64,000 bases of DNA. Origin: Pontibacter sp. FD36 (GTDB lineage Bacteria > Bacteroidota > Bacteroidia > Cytophagales > Hymenobacteraceae). The stretch's first letter is position 1. Every line of letters begins with the position of its first letter. The stretch is from the NCBI RefSeq assembly GCF_015686655.1, contig NZ_JADPMP010000005.1:1-64000 (forward strand), read 5' to 3'. Both the position numbers and the translations under genes were made by a program. The notes beneath the pieces were generated by a model. The model ran no database searches and was not told where the DNA came from. It saw only the letters and a program-made list of their open reading frames with translations. Positions 16,442 to 24,591 of the stretch are shown one piece after another.

Positions 16442-18391
16442 TTATTCCTGAATACGCACTACTTTAAACTCGGTGCGACGGTTACGCTGGTGCTCGTCTT
16501 CTGTCTTGGCATTGCGCACTACCGGGCGGCTCTCGCCATAACCACGGGCTGTAATGCGCGACTTGTCTATACCTTTCGAGATGATGTAGTTCACGGCAGA
16601 CTGCGCACGACGCTGGGATAGATCTTCGTTGTAAGCGTCATTACCACGTGAGTCCGTGTGCGAACTCAGCTCGATGGAGATGCGCGGATTGTCTATCAGT
16701 ATCTGTACCAACTTGTCCAGTTCCTCAGCGGCGTCTGGTCTGATGTCGGCTTTGTCGAAGTCGTAGAAGATGTTCTCGAGCACGATGGCTTTCTCTTTCA
16801 CGATCTCGGTCAGCAGCAGGTCCGCGGTGAGACGTACCTCATTCACTTCATTTGGCAGCTGGTTCTGCGGCGGCATTTTACCCACAGTGCTCACACGCTG
16901 GCGAGCCGCGAAGAAACCGGCTTTCTCGGCCAAAAGCGAGTAGGTAGAGGCACTATCAAGCGCAAAGGAGAACTTCCCTTCTTCATCGGCAGTGGTTTCC
17001 GCTATTTTCTGTCCTCGGTTATCCTGCAACACCACAGGTATATTCGGCACCACCGTCTGCTGCTTGTCTTTCTCGCGACGCTGGTATACCGTGCCGTCTA
17101 CAAAGAAATTGACCAGCTTACGTGCTGATCTGGCGATCCCATAAATATCGTCGCCCCCTTTGCCACCTTCGCGGTTAGAGGAGATATACCCTGTGAAAGC
17201 ATCTTGGAAGAAAATACCGAAATCGTCGCCACTGGAGTTAACCGGTACTCCCATATTCACGGGCTTGCCTTCTTCTATCTTAAATACATCGAGTCCACCC
17301 AAGCCTGGCAGACCGTCAGACGCGATGTAAAGTGTGCCATCAGGTCCTACATACACGTAGCTTTCGTTGCCCGGAGTGTTGATGTCCGGCCCCAGGTTCT
17401 CAGGTGCCGAGAAGCGGCCATTGTCGTCGATGGTGGTTTTGTAGATGTCGTTGCCTCCCAAGCCACCACGGCGGTCAGACGAGAAGTAAAGCGTTCTGCC
17501 ATCAGGGGCGAAGGCTGGAGAAGAATCCCAGGCGCGCGGGTCACTTATGCTGAGTAATTTCGGCTCGGTCCAAGCGTTGGAGCGGTAGAACGAGATGAAC
17601 AGGTCCACGTTGCGGCGGCCTTTTTTGGTGCCTTCGTTGCCACGGGCAAATACCATCGTGTTGTCCTCGTCAGCAAAGGTAGCCAGTGCCTCGTGCAGGT
17701 CGTCGGTGTTTATACCTTCCAGTTTGCGCACGGCAGCTCCCAGGTTGACTGAGTCGGCATTCAGCGTAGTAGCATACAGGTTGATGAAGCCTTCGCCATT
17801 GCCCTGGTACGTTTTGCCCGGTCCGCGTGTAGACGAGAAAACAAGTTCGTTGCCGCGCACAAAAGGTGCAAAGTCAGAGCCTTCTGTGTTCAGTGCTTCC
17901 AGGTTGTAGATCTCAAAGCCTGTGTTCTTTTTCAGGATGCCGCTTAGTTGGCTGAGTGTTTCCACTTCGCGCAGAGCCAGAGTTTTGAGCTCCTGTTTGC
18001 TGCCAATACGGGCGTAGTCCTGCATCTGCCCTAGCGCTGCCTCATACTTGCCATTGGCCTTCAGCGCCATCCCGTAGTAGAAAAATCCTTCCTCCTTGCG
18101 GTAGTTGTTGTCAAGAGCCGCCTTATAGTAAGCCTCAGCCTCCGCCAGACGGTTGGACAGGCGGTACGACTCGGCTATGCGGTAGTTGATCTCACCAACA
18201 TTATTCGCCCCTTTCAGCGCCTGCTTGTAGTACTCGATGGCCCGCTCATACTGCTCTTCTCCGAAGCGCTTGTCGGCCTTGCTGAGGTACATGCCCGCCC
18301 CACAGGAGCTAAGCACCACTGCCAGCAGCAGAATGGCTGCTGTAAACTTCAGGTAATGGGCCACTGACTTGGTCGATAGCGTCTGCTGCAT
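16442..18391 (-). CDS. PorE-like OmpA-family lipoprotein (TPR, PD40 propeller, CRD, OmpA_C)
   Basis: A 649-residue outer-membrane-associated lipoprotein: signal ending LLLAVVLSSC (C30), TPR repeats (about 40-165), a WD40/PD40-type propeller (about 190-450, with PAFAPDGRTLYFSSDRRGGLGG), and a carboxypeptidase-regulatory-like domain (about 465-535). An OmpA C-terminal peptidoglycan-binding domain (about 545-645; IELSSHTDSRGNDAYNEDLS) completes it. This exact order is that of PorE, the type IX secretion component that anchors the machine to peptidoglycan. Bacteroidota carry several paralogues of this layout and no other T9SS gene is nearby, so the assignment is by architecture only. The ATG at 18391 is chosen because it places the signal peptide at the N terminus; the frame is open further upstream. 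Confidence 0.8.
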   Translation of the reverse strand: MQQTLSTKSVAHYLKFTAAILLLAVVLSSCGAGMYLSKADKRFGEEQYERAIEYYKQALKGANNVGEINYRIAESYRLSNRLAEAEAYYKAALDNNYRKEEGFFYYGMALKANGKYEAALGQMQDYARIGSKQELKTLALREVETLSQLSGILKKNTGFEIYNLEALNTEGSDFAPFVRGNELVFSSTRGPGKTYQGNGEGFINLYATTLNADSVNLGAAVRKLEGINTDDLHEALATFADEDNTMVFARGNEGTKKGRRNVDLFISFYRSNAWTEPKLLSISDPRAWDSSPAFAPDGRTLYFSSDRRGGLGGNDIYKTTIDDNGRFSAPENLGPDINTPGNESYVYVGPDGTLYIASDGLPGLGGLDVFKIEEGKPVNMGVPVNSSGDDFGIFFQDAFTGYISSNREGGKGGDDIYGIARSARKLVNFFVDGTVYQRREKDKQQTVVPNIPVVLQDNRGQKIAETTADEEGKFSFALDSASTYSLLAEKAGFFAARQRVSTVGKMPPQNQLPNEVNEVRLTADLLLTEIVKEKAIVLENIFYDFDKADIRPDAAEELDKLVQILIDNPRISIELSSHTDSRGNDAYNEDLSQRRAQSAVNYIISKGIDKSRITARGYGESRPVVRNAKTEDEHQRNRRTEFKVVRIQE

Positions 18392-18416
18392 GAGGGTAGG
18401 TTTTGGATTAGCGAAT

Positions 18417-18899
18417 CTAAAAATACCTGGAAAGCCAACTCTGCTGTGCTGGCCGGGGCCAGGCATCCTGCAACTCTCCGTAATTATTTACCAATGTATC
18501 AAAATATAAGGTCTGTCCGTCAATTTCGCCGGCTGCCACTTTATTTTTTAACTCGTTCATACCCACCACCTGCATCTCTCCGTCCTTCAAAAAAGTCAGT
18601 CGGGTACGGTCGAAAAACGAAACACCGAAGTGCTGCTCCAGTTCCCGCACAAAGGCCACAGACTTATCAATAGAACAGCCACTGGCTGAGGTAACAGTTT
18701 CGTTGTTGGCCAGCACCAAAAAGCGGTCGTGCAATAAGCTGGCCGATGCCTGCAGCCCCTTGCCATGACTGCTCCAGTCAGTAGCAAAACGCTCCAGCAT
18801 TGGTTTTATTTCTTCCTGTTCAGCCGCCGTCAAAGCCCTGTCAGCCTGGTAGATCCAGAGCCGGGCATGCGGTGGCAATTGGTCAAAAGGAATGTACAT
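18417..18899 (-). CDS. Conserved Bacteroidota protein, often misnamed 'ABC transporter ATPase'
   Basis: A 160-residue soluble protein beginning MYIPFDQLPPHARLWIYQ, with the block ASGCSIDKSVAFVRELEQ in the middle. Close relatives are found throughout Bacteroidota and, as I recall, are frequently labelled ABC transporter ATPase. I see no Walker A, signature or Walker B motif here, so that label is not supported. The invariant-looking Cys in SGCSID is the only obvious candidate functional residue. The gene lies 25 bases upstream of the PorE-like gene and is probably co-transcribed with it. Confidence 0.75.
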   Translation of the reverse strand: MYIPFDQLPPHARLWIYQADRALTAAEQEEIKPMLERFATDWSSHGKGLQASASLLHDRFLVLANNETVTSASGCSIDKSVAFVRELEQHFGVSFFDRTRLTFLKDGEMQVVGMNELKNKVAAGEIDGQTLYFDTLVNNYGELQDAWPRPAQQSWLSRYF

Positions 18900-18903
18900 T
18901 TCT

Positions 18904-19063
18904 TAATTGTCGATTGATAATTGTTGATTGTTGTTTTTAACTTGTTACTCACTGATGAATTCATACCTGAAGAGCCATACCTGTATTCACCGTTAGCAAT
19001 AAAAGCAGGTATAGTTGAATACGTTTCAGGATTAAGCAATCATCAATTAACAATCAACAATTA
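18904..19063. repeat. Imperfect 27-bp inverted repeat of TAATTGTTGATTG type
   Basis: The left arm at 18904-18930 and the right arm at 19037-19063 match as inverted copies with three mismatches, enclosing 106 bases. The arms are made of iterated TTGATTG/TAATTG steps. A looser version of the same sequence type lies upstream of ribH (near 60985-61020). The enclosed segment contains a copy of GCAGGTATAG. Confidence 0.8.
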
Positions 19064-19067
19064 GATA

Positions 19068-19886
19068 TTACTTACTCAACCCCTCCGCTTGTGCGATCAG
19101 CTCAGCGATGTCAAAAACTTTTACGCTTTCTTCCTGCTCCTTGTTCTTCACACCGTCGCTCATCATCACCATGCAAAACGGACAGGCTGTTGCGATCACG
19201 CCACTGCCGGCACCCAGTGTGGCCAATGCTTCTTCCGTACGTTCGATGTTGATGTCTTTGTTGCCTGGCTCTGGCTCTTTAAACATCTGGGCACCACCGG
19301 CACCACAGCAAAGTCCGTTGGCGCGGCTACGCTTCATCTCTACCAGGTCAGCATCCAGAGCGGCCAGCACGTCGCGCGGAGCTTCGTAGATGTCGTTGGC
19401 GCGGCCCAGGTAGCAGGAGTCGTGGAACGTGATGCGCTGCCCTTTGAAGGCCTCACCGCCTTGCACCTTTACTTTGCCTTCGTTAATAAGCTGCTGCAGG
19501 AACGTGGAGTGATGAATTACTTCGTAGTTACCGCCCAGGTCCGGGTATTCGTTCTTAAGCGTATTGAAGCAGTGCGGACAGGCCGTCACGATCTTCTTGA
19601 TATTATAGGCATTCAGCACTTCGATGTTGGTAATGGCCTGCATCTGGAACAGAAACTCATTACCAGCACGCTTGGCAGGCTCGCCGGTGCAGCTTTCTTC
19701 TGTGCCCAGCACGGCATATTTCACGCCCACATGCTCAAGTATCTGCACAAAGGAACGGGTTACACGTTTGTATCGGTCGTCAAACGACCCAGCACAGCCA
19801 ACCCAAAACAGCACTTCCGGCTCCTCACCGTTTGCTGCCATTTCTGCCATGGTTGGCACTTTCACTAGTCTTTTATTCTCTTCCAT
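19068..19886 (-). CDS. CCG-domain Fe-S protein (HdrB / EtfD C-terminal-like subunit)
   Basis: A 272-residue cytoplasmic protein with two CCG-type cysteine modules. The first is degenerate (LFWVGCAG, EESCTGEPAKRAGNE, TACPHCFNTLKNEYP) and the second complete (HDSCYLGRAN, NGLCCGAGGAQMF, ATACPFCMVMMSDGVK). Such modules bind a [4Fe-4S] or non-cubane cluster in HdrB, GlpC, LutA and the C terminus of EtfD/FadF. It is 48 bases downstream of the NarI-like/ferredoxin gene, and together they equal one EtfD/FadF polypeptide cut in two. I infer transfer of electrons from ETF (fed by acyl-CoA dehydrogenases) to menaquinone. Confidence 0.85.
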   Translation of the reverse strand: MEENKRLVKVPTMAEMAANGEEPEVLFWVGCAGSFDDRYKRVTRSFVQILEHVGVKYAVLGTEESCTGEPAKRAGNEFLFQMQAITNIEVLNAYNIKKIVTACPHCFNTLKNEYPDLGGNYEVIHHSTFLQQLINEGKVKVQGGEAFKGQRITFHDSCYLGRANDIYEAPRDVLAALDADLVEMKRSRANGLCCGAGGAQMFKEPEPGNKDINIERTEEALATLGAGSGVIATACPFCMVMMSDGVKNKEQEESVKVFDIAELIAQAEGLSK

Positions 19887-19934
19887 CTGGTAAGGTAATT
19901 CTAGGGCTTGTAAAGTGTAGCTAATGCTACTTTA

Positions 19935-21308
19935 TTAATTTTTACTCGGCACATACAGGTCCTCGGCCCAGTTGAAGCGGTCGGACGGCGAGAAGGCCCA
20001 TGGTGCGCCGTTGTTTTCGATGTTGGTGAACATGGCGTTTACCGAGGCTGGTGCTGCAGACTCTTCGAGCACCAGGTAGCGGCGCAGGTCCATGATTGTA
20101 GACAACTGGTCGATGTTCACAGGGCAGGACTCTACACAGGCGTTGCAGGTAGTACACGCCCACAGTTCTTCTGGGGTGATGTAGCCACGTAGCAGAGTTT
20201 TCTCGTCAGTCGTTTGCACACGCTCCACGCCCAACTCTTTGTAATGGTTCGGCGCAAAGATGGCTGGGTGCTCCCCTTTCTCCTCCATGCGGTCGCGGGT
20301 GTCCATCACGATCTTACGTGGCGACAGGAGCTTGCCTGTGATGTTGGCCGGGCACACAGAGGTACAACGACCGCACTCGGTACAGGTATAGGAGTCCATC
20401 AGCTGTTTCCAGGTCAGGTCTTCCACATCTTTGGCACCGAAGCGCTGCACGATCGGGTTACCTTCAGCGTCCATTTCCGGCGCCGGCGGCTGGTAGCTTG
20501 GATCCAGCATGGCCTTGATTTCATGCGTGATGGCCGGGTTTGTCGTGAATTTACCCTTCGGCAATAGCTTAGAGTAATACACGTTCGGGAAGGCCATGAT
20601 GATATGGAAGTGCTTCGAGCTCGGCAGGTAGTTCATGAAAGCCAGAATACCGATAATGTGGAACCACCACCCTACGCGCTCTATGATATGCAGGCTGGTC
20701 GGGTTGTCGCCAAAGATATTCACGAACATCTGGCTGACCGGATAGCTGCCGGCCACTTCGCCGCCTTCCATCTGCACCAGCTTCAGACCAGCAATGTTGA
20801 AAGCAAACAAGGCAAACATCAGCACGATCTCGGTGATCAGGATAAAGTTGGCGTCCAGCTTTGGCCAGGCGCGCATCTCTACGCCACTTGCCAGGCGCGG
20901 CACATTAGTCACGTTACGTCTCCAGAGGAAGATCACGCAGGCGATGATCACCAGCGCAGCCAGTATTTCATTAATGAACATCAAGGCGCTGTAAACAGGT
21001 CCGAGGAAAGCCAGTACGCGGTGCGTGGCAAACACTCCATCGATCAGGATCTCGATCACCTCAATGTTGATCACCAGAAAGCCCACATACACGAACAGGT
21101 GTAGCACGGCCGGTAGCATACGCTTGAACATCTTCTGCTGCCCGAAGGCCACCAGTAAGGTTTTGTTGATACGCTCCGATGGGTTATCCGTCAGATCGAC
21201 GTCACGGCCCATCAGAATGTTCTTGCGAATCTTGCGGATCTGCCACACAAACAGGCCAATGCCCAGGCCTGCTACAATCAGGAAGATAATGTTCTCGAGT
21301 TGAATCAC
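19935..21308 (-). CDS. Membrane-bound ferredoxin-type Fe-S subunit (NarI-like plus 4Fe-4S; EtfD N-terminal-like)
   Basis: A 457-residue inner-membrane protein. Residues 1-240 hold about six hydrophobic segments of the NarI/HdrE kind with candidate haem histidines (H70, H96, H207, H217). Residues about 305-400 form a two-cluster ferredoxin domain (C309 in CTECGRCTSVCP, C385 in CTTCNACVESCP). It is co-transcribed with the CCG-domain partner downstream. The start codon is GTG at 21308, since an in-frame stop lies just upstream and no ATG gives the first helix. FadF/EtfD proteins have this domain order followed by the CCG domains in one chain; here that chain is split. Confidence 0.83.
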   Translation of the reverse strand: MIQLENIIFLIVAGLGIGLFVWQIRKIRKNILMGRDVDLTDNPSERINKTLLVAFGQQKMFKRMLPAVLHLFVYVGFLVINIEVIEILIDGVFATHRVLAFLGPVYSALMFINEILAALVIIACVIFLWRRNVTNVPRLASGVEMRAWPKLDANFILITEIVLMFALFAFNIAGLKLVQMEGGEVAGSYPVSQMFVNIFGDNPTSLHIIERVGWWFHIIGILAFMNYLPSSKHFHIIMAFPNVYYSKLLPKGKFTTNPAITHEIKAMLDPSYQPPAPEMDAEGNPIVQRFGAKDVEDLTWKQLMDSYTCTECGRCTSVCPANITGKLLSPRKIVMDTRDRMEEKGEHPAIFAPNHYKELGVERVQTTDEKTLLRGYITPEELWACTTCNACVESCPVNIDQLSTIMDLRRYLVLEESAAPASVNAMFTNIENNGAPWAFSPSDRFNWAEDLYVPSKN

Positions 21309-21410
21309 GGTGAATTATTCGTTATACATACCAATTCGTAGATAAAGATAGCAGAATAGTGAGAATAAACGTATACAAGGCCACTTTTTTAAAATATTTT
21401 TGCCTGAAAG

Positions 21411-21441
21411 TTTGCGTCTTCGATTTTGGTTACTACTTTTG
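21411..21441 (+). promoter_or_regulatory. Bacteroidota-type promoter of tRNA-Phe
   Basis: TTTG at 21411-21414, exactly 19 bases, then TACTTTTG at 21434-21441: a full match to the -33/-7 consensus, 35 bases before the tRNA 5' end. Confidence 0.8.
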
Positions 21442-21476
21442 CATACCCTTTCGGAAGAGGGGGTCACAATGGAGCT

Positions 21477-21552
21477 GGTGATGTAGCTCAGTTGGTAGAG
21501 CAATGGACTGAAAATCCATGTGTCGTTGGTTCGATTCCAATCATCACCACCA
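21477..21552 (+). tRNA. tRNA-Phe (GAA)
   Basis: A complete cloverleaf can be drawn: acceptor stem GGTGATG/CATCACC, D arm GCTC-AGTTGGTA-GAGC, anticodon stem ATGGA/TCCAT with loop CTGAAAA (anticodon GAA at 21510-21512), and T arm GTTGG-TTCGATT-CCAAT. Discriminator A is at 21549 and the CCA end is encoded (21550-21552). It is a solitary tRNA gene with its own promoter and terminator. Confidence 0.97.
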
Positions 21553-21557
21553 GCTTA

Positions 21558-21588
21558 AACCCTTACCCTAACCGGTAAGGGTTTTTTG
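21558..21588 (+). terminator. tRNA-Phe terminator
   Basis: AACCCTTACC pairs with GGTAAGGGTT around a six-base loop, followed by TTTTTT. Confidence 0.92.
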
Positions 21589-21717
21589 TTTTTATACCCT
21601 TCTCCTTTCTGCTGCCCTACTATACTTCATAATAAGCCGCTGGTTGTCTAAATTATTTTCAGGTTATAATTCTTCCTGCATTTTAGTACCTTAGCTGTTA
21701 CAACACTTATTGCCATC

Positions 21718-21828
21718 ATGAAAAGAATTTTCTGGAGCGCTATTTTTGCGGGCATGGCTGCCGGTATCGGTACTGTGCTTGTATTGGCTCTTATCTATAT
21801 GTTTTTCATCCAAAACATACAGTTTTAG
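21718..21828 (+). CDS. 36-residue single-span membrane peptide upstream of TlpA
   Basis: The ORF encodes MKRIFWSAIFAGMAAGIG, then a hydrophobic run (TVLVLALIYMFFI) and the short tail QNIQF. The stop TAG is separated from the next ATG by only three bases, so it is translationally coupled to the thioredoxin gene. Its N terminus resembles that of the downstream protein ([18 protein letters not shown]), suggesting that a signal-anchor segment was duplicated. Below usual gene-calling length; I recognise no family. Confidence 0.65.
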   Translation: MKRIFWSAIFAGMAAGIGTVLVLALIYMFFIQNIQF

Positions 21829-21831
21829 CAT

Positions 21832-22338
21832 ATGACCCGACGAAAAATATTCTGGACTGCTTATGCCGTTGGTTTTGCCGTAGCGGGCGTTATTGCCGTG
21901 TTTGCCTTTTATATGCTTAACCAAACGGTTCCGCAGCGTGTGAACTGGCAGGCACTTCAACTTACAAGCCTGCAGGGCGAACCCATTTCTATTGACAAGT
22001 ATAAAGGAAGAGTGGTCGTGTTGAACGTGTGGGCGACCTGGTGCAAGCCCTGCATCGAAGAGATGCCCGCCATGGATCGCCTGCAACAGCTACATCCTGA
22101 CAAGATAGCCGTCGTTACGATATCAGACGAGGAGTTGGAGAAAATCCTGAAATTCAGAAGCCGCCAGCCCTATAGCTTCACCTACCTCAAAGCCAATACC
22201 CCACTGGCTAACCAGCAACTGACAGTATACCCTACTACTTATGTGCTGAACCCGAGCGGCGATGTGAAGGAAATTTACCTGGGTGCTCAGTCTTGGGACA
22301 GTGATCGCATGCAGAAGCGCTTGCTCAAATACTTTTAG
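21832..22338 (+). CDS. TlpA-like membrane-anchored thioredoxin
   Basis: A 168-residue periplasmic thiol-disulfide protein tethered by an N-terminal helix (about residues 6-28). The active site is WATWCKPC (C71, C74), with the cis-proline region in [13 protein letters not shown]. TlpA/ResA-type proteins reduce periplasmic disulfides, for example in cytochrome c maturation, but no cytochrome gene is nearby. It is coupled to the 36-residue peptide upstream and overlaps the convergent J-domain gene by four bases at the stop codons. Confidence 0.88.
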   Translation: MTRRKIFWTAYAVGFAVAGVIAVFAFYMLNQTVPQRVNWQALQLTSLQGEPISIDKYKGRVVVLNVWATWCKPCIEEMPAMDRLQQLHPDKIAVVTISDEELEKILKFRSRQPYSFTYLKANTPLANQQLTVYPTTYVLNPSGDVKEIYLGAQSWDSDRMQKRLLKYF

Positions 22339-23432
22339 CGACAGTTAGCCCGCAGCTCCAGCACTGCAGCTGAGTAGCCCAGACGGTAAGCTTCTCTGAA
22401 GTGAGCACAGGCAGAGTCAGGCTGTGCCTGTTCGAGTTCCGTGCGGCCAAGCAGGTAATATACCCGACCATTGGCGTTATCAGCCTGCAGCACCTGCCGG
22501 TAGTCTGCCTCCGAGGCGGCATATTCGCCTGTTTTGTAATACCCGAAGCCCCGGAAAGTCAAGGCATTTGCCCAGGACTCACCTTTGGATGTATGACGCA
22601 GAAAGCTGGTAAAATCGGCTATGGCAGGCTCAAACTTCTGTAGGTAAAACAAGCGCACCTCTCCCCTGTCTAACTGCGCAGTGTGCAATGTGCTGTCAAG
22701 CGTGAGCGCTATACCAAAATCCCTTTCGGCCTCCTGGTACTTCTCCAGCTTGGCCAGGCACTTGCCCCGCAACATAAACACTTCTCCAGAAGGTCTGTCC
22801 TGCAAAGCAATCACCTGATTCAGGTCCTCCACAGCCGAGCGGTAATTCTCATACACGTTCATCGAGATACTCGCTCTTGTGAGATAGGCGTCAGAGTGCT
22901 TTGGCCGGAAATAGATCGCATCGGTGAGCAAGCTATGTGCACTGCTATACTTGCCGTGTTCAATGTAGCTGAGTGCGGTCTTATACCTGTCTTCGCCCGT
23001 GATGTAGTCCATGGTAGACTTCAGCAGCACGCTGAACACGAACATGAAAGCGAAAAAGCCGAGTGTGATGTACAGGTCCTTGCGTACAAAACGGCGACCT
23101 TCGCGGCGAGGTATATTTTGATAGTGACGCTCTGAAACCGGGGCCGGTGGCCGGGTTTGCCGGTAGCGGGGATTATGGTGCGGCTGATGCTGCCGTATGG
23201 CCTGCCGCTGTTCGCGCAGGTACTGCAGACGCAAATCATAGCGCACGCGCTTTTGGGGATCGGACAGGGTCTGATAAGCAGCGTTAACGACCTTGAACAA
23301 TTCCTCCGCTCGCGCGTCGCCTGGGTTACGGTCAGGATGATACTTCAAAGCCAGCCGCTTGTAAGCCAACTTGATCTCCTGCGCCGAGGCCGTAGGACTC
23401 ACGCCTAATGTGCTATATAGGTTATGCTCCAA
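22335..23432 (-). CDS. J-domain protein with transmembrane helix and TPR repeats
   Basis: A 365-residue Hsp70 co-chaperone-like protein. The N-terminal J domain (about residues 4-68) has the HPD triad at 32-34 and recruits DnaK. A basic, proline-rich linker leads to one membrane helix (about 122-142), and the rest is TPR repeats (about 150-360). The helix would put the J domain in the cytoplasm and the TPRs in the periplasm, or both on one side of a monotopic anchor. The only plausible start is TTG at 23432, since no ATG precedes the J domain after the upstream in-frame stop. The client is unknown. Confidence 0.82.
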   Translation of the reverse strand: MEHNLYSTLGVSPTASAQEIKLAYKRLALKYHPDRNPGDARAEELFKVVNAAYQTLSDPQKRVRYDLRLQYLREQRQAIRQHQPHHNPRYRQTRPPAPVSERHYQNIPRREGRRFVRKDLYITLGFFAFMFVFSVLLKSTMDYITGEDRYKTALSYIEHGKYSSAHSLLTDAIYFRPKHSDAYLTRASISMNVYENYRSAVEDLNQVIALQDRPSGEVFMLRGKCLAKLEKYQEAERDFGIALTLDSTLHTAQLDRGEVRLFYLQKFEPAIADFTSFLRHTSKGESWANALTFRGFGYYKTGEYAASEADYRQVLQADNANGRVYYLLGRTELEQAQPDSACAHFREAYRLGYSAAVLELRANCR

Positions 23433-23584
23433 AGAGACTAATGTAACAAAAAAGTGATACTTAAGTTAAGTAAACACGGACAAGATACAGCAAATTCCGT
23501 ACTACAACTTTAACTGGTTATATCTTCCGCAAATTTTTTAATCTAATAGCGTATACAGAAAAAGCACTAAAAAAGCTGGGCACT

Positions 23585-23959
23585 ATGAATGACAACGGCA
23601 CAAGAGAGAAAAGTAATAACCTCATTGATAACTTAATGGGGTATATTGATACCCGCATAGACATTATACGTCTGGAAATACAGGAAAAGCTAAAAGCTGC
23701 TTTTGTAAGCGCGGTACATGGTGCCTTGCTGGCCTTTTTTGGCCTGATGAGCTTCCTTTTTGTTAGCATCTTTCTGGGCCTTCTGCTCAACCACCTGCTT
23801 GACAGCTCTTTCTGGGGCTTCGGCATTATCGCACTATTCTATGTGATCGTGCTGGTGGTGCTGCTTGTTGGTCTCGACAAGAAAGTGTTTCAAGGCATGG
23901 CTGACAAAGCCTTTGATAATACGATATACAAAACAGACAAAAGAGAGAAACAAGTATGA
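23585..23959 (+). CDS. Phage-holin-family (holin-X-like) membrane protein
   Basis: A 124-residue protein with an N-terminal amphipathic helix (GYIDTRIDIIRLEIQEKLKA) and two membrane helices (about 42-68 and 78-98). It matches the widespread superfamily annotated as phage holin or holin-X, whose chromosomal members are not phage-borne and have no proven lytic role. It overlaps the next gene by four bases (ATGA), so the two are translated together. Confidence 0.78.
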   Translation: MNDNGTREKSNNLIDNLMGYIDTRIDIIRLEIQEKLKAAFVSAVHGALLAFFGLMSFLFVSIFLGLLLNHLLDSSFWGFGIIALFYVIVLVVLLVGLDKKVFQGMADKAFDNTIYKTDKREKQV

Positions 23960-24591
23960 GCGAGACTAACAACCCCCTGTTCGATAACGAGCGTGAACTT
24001 CTTGAGCGTCAAAAAGAAGAATACAAAAATGCGCTTATGGGTGATGTGGATCAGATAAAGACACAGGGCCAGCAGATGGGCAAAAAAGTCGCCATTGCAG
24101 GCGGTGTGCTGGTAGCTGGACTCCTGCTGAAGAGCATGTTCAGCGGCGGTAAAAAAAAAATTAAAAAGCTGAAGAACAAGAAGGCTCTAAAGAGTTCGAA
24201 GTCCCACAGCAAGGAGACGGATGCGCTTGGCTTCAACAAGTATGCGCACGACCAGGAGGATAGCTACACCGTAAGAAATGCAGATGTGGCAGGTTACAAC
24301 TCCTTTGTACATGAACAAGAGGACGACTATACCTTGTCATCAGAGCGCATGCCACACAAATCGCAGCAGCAAACCGGCGTGTCCAAAAGCTTTGTGAACT
24401 CTGAACTGATGCAGGTGATCAGTCAACAGGTTATGGCCCTGCTCCTTGTATACCTTACTAAAAAGGTGGAGGAATACTTAAGCACTGTTTCTAAAAATAG
24501 CGATATTGCAGCAGCACCTGTTGAGGTGACTGAAGTAGAAACCATTGCTTATACCATTCCAGAAGAGGATGCCATTCAACAACCTTTGTAA
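23956..24591 (+). CDS. Hypothetical protein partnered with the holin-like gene
   Basis: A 211-residue protein of no family I recognise. It has a charged N terminus, a hydrophobic segment (about 48-64; VAIAGGVLVAGLLLKSMF), a lysine-rich run (GGKKKIKKLKNKKALK), and two similar acidic steps (YAHDQEDSYTVR and FVHEQEDDYTLS). A second hydrophobic stretch lies near 156-168. The four-base overlap with the holin-like gene suggests they act together at the membrane. YqjD/ElaB-like membrane proteins that often accompany holin-like genes are a loose analogy only. Confidence 0.6.
   Translation: MSETNNPLFDNERELLERQKEEYKNALMGDVDQIKTQGQQMGKKVAIAGGVLVAGLLLKSMFSGGKKKIKKLKNKKALKSSKSHSKETDALGFNKYAHDQEDSYTVRNADVAGYNSFVHEQEDDYTLSSERMPHKSQQQTGVSKSFVNSELMQVISQQVMALLLVYLTKKVEEYLSTVSKNSDIAAAPVEVTEVETIAYTIPEEDAIQQPL

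Noticed and set aside
23585..24591. Prophage remnant (holin annotation)
   Set aside because: No other phage gene is nearby; holin-X-like proteins are common chromosomal membrane proteins.
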